Under the pieces are notes generated by a model. That model saw only the letters and a program-made list of their open reading frames with translations, did not search any database and was not told where the DNA came from. A program made the position numbers and the translations under genes. Below are positions 35,383-44,338 of a stretch of 44,338 nt of DNA, in pieces; positions within the stretch are counted from its first letter, which is position 1; each line of letters begins with the position of its first letter. The stretch comes from Stereum hirsutum FP-91666 SS1 (Eukaryota > Basidiomycota > Agaricomycetes > Russulales > Stereaceae): contig NW_006763132.1 of assembly GCF_000264905.1 (NCBI RefSeq), forward strand, positions 854,641 through 898,978, given 5' to 3'.

Positions 35383-36633
35383 ATGAATTTATTCAATCGT
35401 CGCAGTCAAGTTCAGCTGGCACACGAGATCATTGACATCTGGCTCATAGTAAATATTGCAATGCTCTTGCGATTCCCAACAGAGCTACAAGTGTTCATCT
35501 GCGAACGCGCCACCCGTGGCACGCTCGTCGCGTTATTGCGCACTTGCAGCCACCTCTGCCTTCTCATCAAGCCAATCCTGTATCGAAATGTCGTTTTAGA
35601 TGACTGGAGGGCACGACGGGTACACGGAAAAGGTCCAAATATTCTGTTCACCGAGACCAGCATTTATCTCTTTCAGATCACTGTGCTGCGAACAAGGTCG
35701 TTCTGTTGGGAGTTCATCACATCCCTCGAGATTGACGAACAAGAGCAAATTATTGGATGGCACAACCTTCGACTTATACTTCCACGGCTTTTTAATTTGC
35801 TGTACCTCAGGATTAACTCTCTTATGTGGGCCGATGACGATCAACATGGTTACTTTCTTTTGACCTATAATATCACCCCTCGCCTCCGCGAATTCTCTTC
35901 CGCCACCGCAGTTATTACCGTCTCATTCATCGACTTCCTTGAGGAACACCCTAATCTTACGGTCTGGCGCCACGGATTCTCCGACTCCAGTCCACCTACA
36001 AAACTCGCAGCACCATCTATTCCCGAAGACATCCTCTCTCGTTTCACTCAGTACGAGGTCATGATCGACGATCCTATGCGCTTCACCGTGAACCTTCGAG
36101 GAATGATCAACCTCACTCATCTCTCGATCCGATTCTACAAGACGCAGAAAACTGCAACCATCCAAGAGCTTGCGGAAGCGATCGACGTTTGTGGCAGAAA
36201 TATCACGTTCTTCGCCTTCGACGGTCACATCCCTTCCCTCTGGCTTCAAGAGCAGGGCCAAGAACGATCTAGCTCGTTCAAATGGGTCCTAGTCAACTTT
36301 GTCGCACGAATGCCCGTACTACGTCACCTTCAAGTCAAGGACTGGCTCGAGCATCCGCGACTGACGTCCCATATAACTGCGCTCATCCCGGCCACTCTGC
36401 ACACTCTCAGGGTCCGCAACAGTTTCAATCGCCAAGTCGCTCTGCAGCACGGGTCTTTGGAACGCGCCTTCCAGGCTATAAACATTCTCTATCCCTTCAT
36501 GCCCTCTATGACCACATTTATATACCATCGACACACTCTCTTCCGCACGGATGATAGGGCTTGGAAGCTCAATACTTCTGCGGAAGATACTTGGACCCCG
36601 GATTGGGGCTTGGAGAGCTCGTATTTCTCTTAG
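35383..36633 (+). CDS. F-box-like protein (Agaricomycete family)
   Basis: Likely substrate-recognition subunit of an SCF ubiquitin ligase, as inferred for this abundant mushroom family. Targets are unknown. The single exon encodes up to 416 residues. The F-box-like segment is MLLRFPTELQVFICERATRG to LRTCSHLCLLIKPILYRNVV (residues about 27-70): a hydrophobic/Pro start, a middle Cys/Leu helix and the ILYRNVVL end. The remainder is Leu-rich with irregular LRR-like spacing (NLTHLSIRFYKTQ, VLRHLQVKDWLEHP, TLHTLRVRNS). The start is uncertain: ATG 35383, internal ATG 35461, or an upstream spliced exon using the GTGAGT at 35375. It sits 0.5 kb downstream of the SET gene on the same strand. Confidence 0.78.
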   Translation: MNLFNRRSQVQLAHEIIDIWLIVNIAMLLRFPTELQVFICERATRGTLVALLRTCSHLCLLIKPILYRNVVLDDWRARRVHGKGPNILFTETSIYLFQITVLRTRSFCWEFITSLEIDEQEQIIGWHNLRLILPRLFNLLYLRINSLMWADDDQHGYFLLTYNITPRLREFSSATAVITVSFIDFLEEHPNLTVWRHGFSDSSPPTKLAAPSIPEDILSRFTQYEVMIDDPMRFTVNLRGMINLTHLSIRFYKTQKTATIQELAEAIDVCGRNITFFAFDGHIPSLWLQEQGQERSSSFKWVLVNFVARMPVLRHLQVKDWLEHPRLTSHITALIPATLHTLRVRNSFNRQVALQHGSLERAFQAINILYPFMPSMTTFIYHRHTLFRTDDRAWKLNTSAEDTWTPDWGLESSYFS

Positions 36634-37682
36634 TCGGGTGTATGGCTACAGAGTGAGTTTGTTATTTGAGTCAAGTGTTTGACTACTCGAACATATACGT
36701 GTTTGGACTGACACTTTCTCTCAATCTCTCAGTCTTGACGGCGTACCCTTCACCGGATACTCCACGTTGTAACTTTCATCTTGAACTTGAATGATTACAA
36801 TCTCCTCTACTTTTGCTACGATCCTTCCGCCTTGTATCATTGCGGTATCATAGTAGCGTGAACAAACCTGGCAGTCTCAGCGCTGATGATTGTCTGTCCA
36901 ACGCCATGACGATATTCGGCGGCCGCTCCAGTCCCTTAGGTGGTATGCGACCATCGAACTGACTACAGTCATGCCAAGGTAGTGTGGTAATCGAGGCGTT
37001 AGATGTGTCACCGGATGTTTGTTAGATGGAATGACCGCTAGTAGGCGCAATCACTGTGCCAGAGGAAGACGGCGGAGCAGGCAAGATGAAAAGGATATCT
37101 ACTCCAGAGATATGATTTATTCAAATATGCTGACCGCGCCGATTTATACAGCATCGACGGTCAAGTATGAGGTTACCCAGAATCTAGGATGACAGCGACT
37201 ACGGTCCAAACGGCTTGCAGAACGAACTTCTGGGGATGCCTCTTCGGCAGATTGCCGGGACGTCTGAAACAAACACGTGCAAATAGACTTTCGCTCTACA
37301 CACATCACTCGGCTTCAACGCTGCACTGCAAGAATCTTGCTACGAGCTTCTGTTTGTAAGTATGTCTTTTCATCATAGTCGACCTAAGGGTCTTTGCGCT
37401 GACTACTGGCACTCTCAAGGCTCCACCACCGGCAAAAAGTGAGCCACTGGCCCTAACGAAACCCTTCACAAAGTGTGTTTACTTTCTGGGGTTGACATAT
37501 ACTCTTTACCTTTCCGTCACAAACCGAGTACAATGTCAATAGCTAGCAAGTTCTAATGATCTTCACATCGTTTTCAGTTTCCGAAGGCCTTCCTGCACAC
37601 TGTGAAGGGTTCTTCCGCGTCGCGATCCGAAACACCTGACGCAGGGGACAGACAGACTCCCGAACGCACACATATATCGGCC
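36634..37682. other. Intergenic between the two F-box genes
   Basis: About 1 kb. The last 300 bp holds possible 5' exons of the second F-box gene: an acceptor TTTTCAG near 37578 and GTGAGC/GTGTGT donors near 37440 and 37473. No supported independent gene was seen. Confidence 0.5.
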
Positions 37683-39221
37683 ATGCCTACCCAAAAGGGC
37701 TCGCCTATTGCGGCACTACCTACAGAGACTCTCTCGAACATCTTCGTTCTTAGCATAAGCCAAACCCTCGCTCATGATGAGCCTATATATCCTCTTCTAT
37801 TGGACAAGACGAACTCCCCGGACGTTCTCGCACAAGTCTCCCGTCGATGGCGTGAAGTGGCTCTTTCGATGCCAGAGCTATGGTCGCGAATCACTTTGAG
37901 CCCCCATCCCCGTGCTATCTCCATGTTTCTTCAACACAAGCAGCAAGACAAAGACACTACGAGGGGCTGTTTTGAAAGGTGGCTCGAACGGTCAAAAAAC
38001 GCCTCATTATATATCGACTTGAACCCTAACCTCCATGTCCCGGACGAAATCTACGCCAGCTTCTTGATCCCGAGCCTTTTGGACGCACTCGAACGCCACG
38101 TCAATCGCTTGCGGGATCTGAGAGTCACGGAAACGCAATCACCACACAACATTCCTATCGTACGACCTGACATCACGGCTCCCCGTCTCGAGAGAGTGGT
38201 TCTACGGCCATCCCTGACAAAAGTGGGCTGGATTCCTATCCAAGTGTCACTATTCAAGAACGCACCCAAGCTATCCCACCTGTCACTCCCCGTATCCTAT
38301 ACGATCCGTATATATGGTCTCCCTTGGCATCAATTGACTCATCTCAATATAGATGACCAGGATTACCAGGGCCCCCAGTTCTTTCGTGATTTACCCGCCA
38401 TTTTCGCCAAGTGCAGGAATCTCGTCACTCTGCGTGCGAATATCGCCTCAAGTGGCGGCAAAGTGACGTACGACGACTCAGGGTGTGGACCACGAGCTAT
38501 CCTTCTTCCTAAGCTTCAGAGCCTCGCTATTCTCGGCAGAGTGGACATAGTTGAGTTCCTCGTCGCCGAGCTTTCCAGCTCGTCATCCCTCCCAAAGCTA
38601 CGGACCCTGGTCATCAATTGTGAGGCCGAACATACATTTTCCCAGAGGCTCTTATTCTTCGTCCGGCTTCACTCCGACACGTTACGGCACCTTTACCTGC
38701 ACGGCGCACCTAAACCGGGGCTCAGTCCTTCGGTATTCTACCAGATCTGTTCCTCCCTTCCTCGCCTCACCAAACTCTCCCTGAACGCATACATACTCAG
38801 CGTCCCTCTCGCCACCGCTCTCACACTCCGACCCTCTCCCTTCGTATCCTCCACCACTCGGACCCTCGAAGGCGGCCTGAACCCCTTTATTTCGTCGTTC
38901 ACGATGGTGCTTCCCCCCAACCACCAAAACATCGACGTTCCACTCGTAGGCGGCACCCTCCTTCGCGGGCCGTATGCTGCCGCCGTAGAGGGCGTCGCCT
39001 TCATGGTGCAGTCACGATGGAGGTTACCGCAGAGTCTCACTGAGAACGGTAGTGCAGCGAGGTTGGAAGAGGTTTCTTTGGAAAAGAGTCAATGGGACTG
39101 GATGGCGAGGAGTGCACCTAATGCCTACGCAAGGATAAAGGCTTGTGTTGGAGAAGGATTGCGCCTATCGTTTGATGTAGAGGATGATGATCAGCTCCGT
39201 GAGTTTGATTGGTACCGGTGA
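37683..39221 (+). CDS. F-box domain protein with LRR-like region
   Basis: Predicted SCF adaptor of the large Agaricomycete F-box family. From ATG 37683 it encodes about 512 residues in one exon. The F-box is IAALPTETLSNIFVLSISQT...SPDVLAQVSRRWREVALSMP followed by ELWSRITL, the classic LPxE..IF, VSRRWR and PxLWSxI pattern. A helical/LRR-like body follows with LERVVLRPSL, LSHLSLPVSY, LTHLNIDDQD, LQSLAILGRV and LRTLVINCEA. The reading frame stays open upstream of the ATG to about 37578 beside a good acceptor, so the true N-terminus may come from an earlier exon. The gene is unrelated in detail to the preceding F-box gene, with much lower similarity than a recent tandem copy would show. It is convergent with RPS20. 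Confidence 0.88.
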   Translation: MPTQKGSPIAALPTETLSNIFVLSISQTLAHDEPIYPLLLDKTNSPDVLAQVSRRWREVALSMPELWSRITLSPHPRAISMFLQHKQQDKDTTRGCFERWLERSKNASLYIDLNPNLHVPDEIYASFLIPSLLDALERHVNRLRDLRVTETQSPHNIPIVRPDITAPRLERVVLRPSLTKVGWIPIQVSLFKNAPKLSHLSLPVSYTIRIYGLPWHQLTHLNIDDQDYQGPQFFRDLPAIFAKCRNLVTLRANIASSGGKVTYDDSGCGPRAILLPKLQSLAILGRVDIVEFLVAELSSSSSLPKLRTLVINCEAEHTFSQRLLFFVRLHSDTLRHLYLHGAPKPGLSPSVFYQICSSLPRLTKLSLNAYILSVPLATALTLRPSPFVSSTTRTLEGGLNPFISSFTMVLPPNHQNIDVPLVGGTLLRGPYAAAVEGVAFMVQSRWRLPQSLTENGSAARLEEVSLEKSQWDWMARSAPNAYARIKACVGEGLRLSFDVEDDDQLREFDWYR

Positions 39222-39559
39222 TGCTTCCTATATAGATGCCTCTCCTCGAGACAGTTACATTGTACTATGCGATTCTCGATTTTTTTTCCAAGCGGGCTTG
39301 CACAATTCTTGATGGTTCATCCCACTCCCCGTGTTTAGACTGTCGAATACTATTCCACATGACTTTACGATATTGCGAGCTCTTGCGGAAAGGAACAGTG
39401 TAGAAGCCGGATGGAGTTTCAGGTACCGCAAGAGAGGTACGAACATCACTCTTGAGGGTCGCCACAAATGACTACCACAAGCAGGAGAAGTTTCAACGCA
39501 TGATATTTCGGCCATAGAGGACATATAGCGCATAGTGTGACATGTAGGTACGAAGATCC
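39222..39559. other. Convergent intergenic: F-box gene and RPS20 3' ends
   Basis: 338 bp shared by two 3' ends. No coding potential was recognised. Confidence 0.6.
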
Positions 39560-40127
39560 TTAAGCAGAGATGGTGACCTCGACCTCGACACCGGGCTCCA
39601 AGCTGATGCTGGTCTACACACGCACAAAATAACATGCATCAGAACACAGACGACCGTACAACTCTAAGGAGAAAACTCACGATCTGCTTGACGATCTCGC
39701 TGGAGGAGTGGAGGTCAATCAAACGCTTGTGGATCTTGAGCTCGTAACGGTCCCAGGTCTTCGAACCCTCACCGCAAGGCTGTAGTTGACGAGCAAACAA
39801 TCGTAAGCACGGAAATACGTTGAGAGAATTAGACAACAATGTATACGCACAGTCTTACGGGTAGTGATCTTCAAGACCTTGGTGGGGAGACGAACGGGGC
39901 CCTTCACACGGAGCTGCTTGTCCTTGGCACGGTTAATCAAGTCGTTGGAGACTATAGTTGAAGTTTCAGCTAGAGCACTGGATGTTAAGGAAGAAATTAG
40001 ACGTACACTTCTCCAAGTTGCGCACATTGCTGCTAGTGAGCGTGATGCGGATTTTGTGCAACTTCGCGGCGGGCACGGGGGCACCGGTCGCATCGTATTC
40101 TTTTTCACCCTTAGCGACGTAACTCAT
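39560..40127 (-). CDS. RPS20: 40S ribosomal protein uS10 (RPS20)
   Basis: Component of the small ribosomal subunit head. Three introns; the spliced protein is about 124 residues, the normal size. Start [17 protein letters not shown], then [78 protein letters not shown] and the last exon [17 protein letters not shown]. Every diagnostic uS10 segment is present, and the splice joins are clean. I looked in the introns for box C/D snoRNA motifs and saw none. It is divergent from the Saf4-like gene with 249 bp between the start codons. Confidence 0.97.
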
Positions 40128-40376
40128 TTTGTGGGAGACAGAGGTGACTAGACGTTGAAATATTGAGTTGGTTATTAGCGAGCAATAATTGTGAGTACGC
40201 ACCTCAAGGGGTCGGTCGTAAACTTGAGGAAGTGAGGATTGCAAAATCTGGATGACGGATCTGAGTGGGCGAAGATTAAGGTTTACGGCTGTTCCCGAGC
40301 GGAGTCGATATTCACTCTTGGGTGCCACACTCCTGTGGCGAGGCATTCACTTTATCGCCTACGTCGACCACGAGCC
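40128..40376. promoter_or_regulatory. Short divergent promoter between RPS20 and the Saf4-like gene
   Basis: The two start codons face away from each other across 249 bp, so core promoters and 5' leaders of both must lie here. No TATA box was identified with confidence. Confidence 0.6.
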
Positions 40377-41710
40377 ATGCAGGGTGAGTGCCATATCTGT
40401 AGTTCTTTCCTAACATATGGCTGATAGTATCGCAAAGGATTCAATAAATACTACCCACCTGACTACGATGGCGAGAAACACAAGAGTCTCAACTCTTACA
40501 GAGGTTCGTTACCCCTCAGCCCCTCACGAAAGCACGAACATCCAACGCCTGCCTAACTACAGGAAAGCATGCTCTCGGTGACCGAGCGCGGAAGATTGAC
40601 CAGGGAATTCTCATAACACGCTTTGAGCTCCCGTTCAATATTTGGTGGTACGTACCACCTTCACTCGTGTAAACTTTTGTGGCTCCAAACTGACTCGGCG
40701 TGCTTGACTTGTAGTGGACACTGTGATGCGCACATCGGTATGGGCGTGCGGTATAATGCCGAGAAGAAGAAGATTGGGATGTACTACTCGACACCTATCT
40801 TCTCCTTCCGGTGTAAGTGTCATCTCTGTAGTGGCTGGTTCGAGATTCAGACGGACCCGAAGGTGTGCTTGGTTCATCCTCTACGTTTGGTATTCACACT
40901 GACCACGTCCTCTTCTTCTAGAATACACGATATGTGGTTACCGAAGGAGCACGACAGAAAGACGAAGACTGGGATCCGGAAGAGAATGGAGGCTACGCTG
41001 TGCATGGTACGTCTACGCCCACACTCTTGCCCGTACTTCTGCTCTGACATATCGGACATGTCAATCCAGACACAGAAGCCAAAGACGAGCCAGTCGACCC
41101 CCTCGTCGCGCTCGAGAAAACCACAGACTTCCAAACCCACCAGACTAAAGTACAACTCCCCCGACTCGAACAACTCCAATCCGTCTCAGAGCACTACAAC
41201 TCCGACCCATACTCTCTCTCCCGTCGCGTCCGCAAACATTTCCGTGAGGAGAAGAAAGTAGAGAAACAGAAAGAGGAGGTCGATAATGGGATCAAGGCGC
41301 GATATGGTCTCGACTCTGACTTGGTGCTCATACGGGAGGACGAGGATGCTGTGGCGGCGGCGAAGGATGAGTGGAAGAAGGGGAGGAGTGAGCATGCGAG
41401 GGAGCAGGGTGCGAAACGACGGAAACTGGCTTTAGACGCCCCAGTCATCACATCCGCCTCGTCACTGAGCTCCGTCAAACCTTCAATACGACCACCTGCG
41501 TCTGGCTCCTCTTCTTCGAAACCTAAACCGAGACGGATAGCGTCGTCCACGATTCCCTCGACGTCGTCGTCCGCCGCTGTCTCTTCATTGCGTGCACGCA
41601 TCCTCTCGAATAGCGCTCATCGTAGCGGTCCATTCTTATCATCTTCTTCCTCTTCTCGCCAGAAACCGCCAGATCGAACGACGGCGGGCATTTCGTTGAG
41701 AAAGAGTTAG
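40377..41710 (+). CDS. CCDC130/Saf4-type splicing factor (CWC16/Yju2 family)
   Basis: Nuclear protein of the CWC16 family, linked to the spliceosome (S. pombe Saf4 and human CCDC130). The first coding exon is only ATGCAGG (40377-40383); after a 54-nt intron it reads FNKYYPPDYDGEKHKSLNSY, the family start. KIDQGILITRFELPFNIWC follows, then CGHCDAHIGMGVRYNAEKKK, YYSTPIFSFRCKCHLCSGW (CxxC pairs forming the zinc site), FEIQTDPKNTRYVVTEGA and EDWDPEENGGYAVHDTEAKD. An acidic/basic coiled region (LSRRVRKHFREEKKVEKQKE) and a Ser-rich tail ending AGISLRKS complete about 370 residues. Four to five introns. Assignment to CCDC130/Saf4 rather than Yju2/CCDC94 rests on the FNKYYPPDYDGEKHKSLN start and is moderately firm. 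Confidence 0.92.
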
Positions 41711-42346
41711 AGCGAGTCATTCACCAAGAGGATGTATCATTTCCTATATAGTCCTTGTACTAATATGTAATCGCACCGTACCAATCTGTATATCCTTACG
41801 ACTTGTAACGCTACGTATACCAACTCCTTGCAACCTATGTAGAGACGCTTGCGAGGTCGAGTGTTGTTGGAAAGTGGACGGAGAGCGTTTGTTCGCACGC
41901 AGAGAAATTATATCCATCCAAAGGGAACAACCTCGGTATCGATAGCAAGCCAGAACAACAGGTGTACAATACACAGAGCAAGTAGAGAGGAGTAGGAGGA
42001 AAAATAATAATCAAAAAAGGGGAACAGCGACGCGAGATCGGCGGTAGAGAAGGAGAAGCGGTGCGGGGGATGGGGGTGGCAAGCAGACAAATTTGAGGCG
42101 TGAAAAAAGGGAAGAAATGAGAAGAAAGAAAATGAGATGAGTAAGAGAATCGGCGTAGATCCATAACCAACTACAAATATACCATATAATAATTCAAAAC
42201 GGAAGAGACCGGGGGAGAGAAGCGGAGCGACAAACGACAAAGGGTACGAGAGCCGGAATACATAGATGAAAAAGAAAGAGGAAAAGGGAAAGGAAAAGGA
42301 AAAGGAAAAGAGAATGCGACAGCGAAAAGGAAACTTAAGGCGTCCT
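41711..42346. other. Convergent intergenic: Saf4-like gene and Q-rich gene 3' ends
   Basis: 636 bp. Contains a 47-bp polypurine tract near its right end. Minus-strand open frames here are pyrimidine-derived low complexity and are not called. Confidence 0.6.
42268..42314. repeat. Polypurine tract with GGAAAA units
   Basis: 47 uninterrupted purines on the plus strand, with the unit GGAAAA repeated about four times. It lies just beyond the stop codon of the Q-rich gene, so on that gene's sense strand it is a 3'-flank polypyrimidine tract. Confidence 0.9.
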
Positions 42347-44338
42347 CTATGAAGAAACTGCCCATGGGTGCTCCGACGTCGACATGGGGGCGTCCCACTT
42401 CCATCCACTGGCCTCATAAAATGCAGCCTCACCACCGTCGATCTCCTTCCAGATACCCAGACGCAGAGGGTCCTCCTCGCTATCGTCGAGGCCAACAGCT
42501 GCGATGTGTGGCGATCCAGCGTTCCCGATGTGATGCATGGCCGTCAAGTGGCCAGCGGCGTCCGCCTCAGAGCCTGACTCAGGACTAGGGTTCGTCGACG
42601 AAGCCTGAACGAGATCAGGCGTCGGCGCCTTGGGCACGCTGACGTCGTCGAAGGAGGAAAGATCATAGTATTCTGCAAATGAATCAGGCTCGGGTAGCTG
42701 ACTAGACGGTGGCGAGAGTGGATGTGGCCCATCCAGCTCCAAGCTACCAAGTGCACTCGACGAAGAACCCTCGCCATTCGCCTCCACGTCAGTAGATGGA
42801 TAAGCCTTGAGAAGTTCGTTGAGCACATCGCCCAATTCAGAGCTGCCCACGTATGCTTGCGAGCCCTCTGGGTTGGTCGTATTCGTATACTGCGTGATGT
42901 TCTCGAGGAACGCGATCAAATCCTCGTCTGACCCGCTCGCAGCGTTCTCGGCGTCCTTCTCCCTTTGCGCTTGGGTGTCACTGAGCGGACCATCCGCATC
43001 GGCCTTGACTCTCTTCGGAGACGGTGCCGAAGTGCTCGCCTCTCCTGCCGATGGGCCTTCGTCCTCCCTAGCACGTTTCGCGCTGACCTTGACATCCGCC
43101 GGTGTGGCGGGCGTAGCAGGAGTAGTCGCAGCAGCCGTGGATGTCTCTTCAGGAGATGGCGCTGCAGCTTTAGTCGCCTTGCGACGCGTCTTTTTCGGTG
43201 CAGCCTTGGTCTTCGGCGACTTGGGCGTCTGAGGCGAGGCCGCCGCCATGGAGGGCGTGACCGCCTGGGCGCTCGGCGTCGCAGCCAAGTGGGGAGGGGT
43301 AGCGCTGGAAGCGACAGGCGTAAGACCAGGCGGGAAAGTCTGAGACGGCTTTCGGGTAGGTTGGGCAGGAATGGGGCGCGGCGCAGGAGACCGTTGAGGT
43401 AGCGGCGGTTGCTGGTGCGGTGGCATAGGCGACAGGCTGTGCATTCCGTGCTGTGGAGGAGGACCACCTCCGGCGGCGTTGCGCTGCTGGGCTTCCATTA
43501 CAGAGATAGCGGTCACCATCTGCATGAAGCCATTGTTGGCGTTCTGGATAGTAGAGAGCATGCTACGGAGCGTGTCAAGGTCGACGATGTAGCGATTACT
43601 GTTCTGACTGCACTGGTGCTCCTGAAACTTTGTCGACAGAGTCTAAAGAAGCGCTTGGTAAAGACACTTTTGCTTAGAAAGAAGAAGAAAAAGGACATAC
43701 GATGATAACGAGCTTCTTGATCTGCTCGAGGCTCTGCGAGATGGCGAAATACATAGGCATCTTGTGCTCGAAATCCTTGACCGCAGTTGATAGACGACCA
43801 AGGGCCTCATTATACTGCGTGCGCTGGTGCTCGGGAACGTTGATGTAGGCAAAGTTAGCGCCGCCACCTGTCGGACATTGAAGGAGAGATATTAGCATAA
43901 TCCTGTAGGCGTAAGTAACGGTAATTAAATCACTGACGTTGCGATATCATCCATTGCTGCTGAAGCTCCTTGATAACCTTGTCGGCGTTTTGGAGCTGAT
44001 CAGGAGAGGGACGCTGTATTGGTCGACGCGGTTGCGCGGTCGGTGGCCCGCCCTGCTGTGGCGGACGACCCTGGAGATGTTGAGGATGCATCGGCGGCTG
44101 CCCACCGTTCATCATGCCGTTCGGACCCATCTGTCTACCCATGATCTGCGATTGCTGCTGTCCGTTCAGGTTGTTCATCGCCATTTGCATGTTGAGGAGA
44201 TTCTGCTGCGCGGGGTTTGGCTGAGAGGAGCCTTGTCCGGCCGATGCGAGCTGCTGCATGTTCCCGTTCATGGCGTTGAACCGTTGCTGTTGTTGTTGCT
44301 GCTGCTGTTGGTGGAGCTGAAGCTGGGACAGCTGCTGC
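42347..44338 (-). CDS. Q-rich transcription-coactivator-like protein (partial, 5' end outside window)
   Basis: Not firmly recognised. The visible part (about 620 residues) begins in a Gln-rich run, then NMQMAMNNLNGQQQSQIMGR and a Pro/Gln-rich stretch. RPSPDQLQNADKVIKELQQQ continues across an intron to NFAYINVPEHQRTQYNEALG and YFAISQSLEQIKKLVIITLS, helical segments that may be a folded or coiled domain. After a second intron comes LDTLRSMLSTIQNANNGFMQ and a long Pro/Ala/Ser/Lys-rich disordered region with a KTKAAPKKTRRKATKA basic patch. Acidic segments follow (GSDEDLIAFLENITQY). The C-terminus is DPLRLGIWKEIDGGE...GWKWDAP...EHPWAVSS. Composition suggests a Mediator-tail (Med15/Gal11-like) or chromatin coactivator, but no KIX domain lies inside the window. 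The gene is real; its identity is inference. Confidence 0.8.
44284..44310 (-). repeat. CAG/CAA polyglutamine-coding repeat
   Basis: Nine consecutive Gln codons, mixed CAA and CAG, inside the Q-rich gene near the right edge. The mixed codons suggest it is not a pure expanding triplet repeat. Confidence 0.85.

Noticed and set aside
39560..40127. snoRNA hidden in RPS20 introns
   Set aside because: I looked for box C/D (TGATGA with CTGA) signatures on the sense strand of two of the introns and found none in a sensible arrangement.
1..44338. tRNA or rRNA genes, CRISPR arrays, intact LTR or DNA transposons
   Set aside because: No cloverleaf-like segment, no evenly spaced direct-repeat array, and no reverse transcriptase, integrase or transposase motifs were recognised in any frame.

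Overview
The window is nuclear DNA from a filamentous basidiomycete, almost certainly an Agaricomycete (mushroom-forming fungus). The genes are split by many short introns of about 50-100 nt with GT..AG ends, several exons are very small, and the protein families fit that group: F-box/LRR proteins, a SET protein beginning MKRGFL, and a WD40 protein with an Agaricomycete-style helical N-terminus. I saw no CRISPR array, operon, tRNA, rRNA or intact transposon. All gene models were spliced by eye from protein-family conservation, so start codons and a few exon edges are less certain than the gene calls.

Layout. From 1 to 31 kb, seven genes in a row lie on the minus strand: an MFS DHA1-type drug/polyamine transporter (444-3178); an ABCC (Yor1/MRP-like) ABC transporter (3880-10907); an inositol-polyphosphate 5-phosphatase with large low-complexity insertions (12083-17040); an Lsb/Pin3-type SH3 protein (18106-19603); a DsbA/FrnE-like thioredoxin-fold oxidoreductase (20595-21969); a WD40 protein (24261-26664); and a casein kinase I of the Yck/Cki1 type (28554-31040). 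The right side has mixed orientation: a SET-domain protein (32572-34888, +), two F-box-like proteins (35383-36633 and 37683-39221, +), ribosomal protein uS10/RPS20 (39560-40127, -), a CCDC130/Saf4 splicing factor (40377-41710, +) that diverges from RPS20, and a Q-rich transcription-coactivator-like gene (42347 to beyond the right edge, -).

How the genes relate. There is no biosynthetic cluster. The MFS and ABC genes form a tandem pair of predicted efflux pumps. The 5-phosphatase, the SH3 protein and casein kinase I all belong to plasma-membrane, endocytic or actin biology, but their proximity may be chance.

Most notable observations: (1) casein kinase I appears to need a 3-nt microexon (one ATG codon) to restore a conserved methionine; (2) the 5' part of the SET gene is a series of tandemly duplicated phase-1 exons whose donors change from GT to GC, with a 33-nt intron remnant apparently turned into coding sequence; (3) exons of 20, 22 and 25 nt in the transporters; (4) a dense CAAGTT/AACTTG array that supplies the last codons of the MFS gene; (5) a (CA)n microsatellite one base upstream of the 5-phosphatase ATG.
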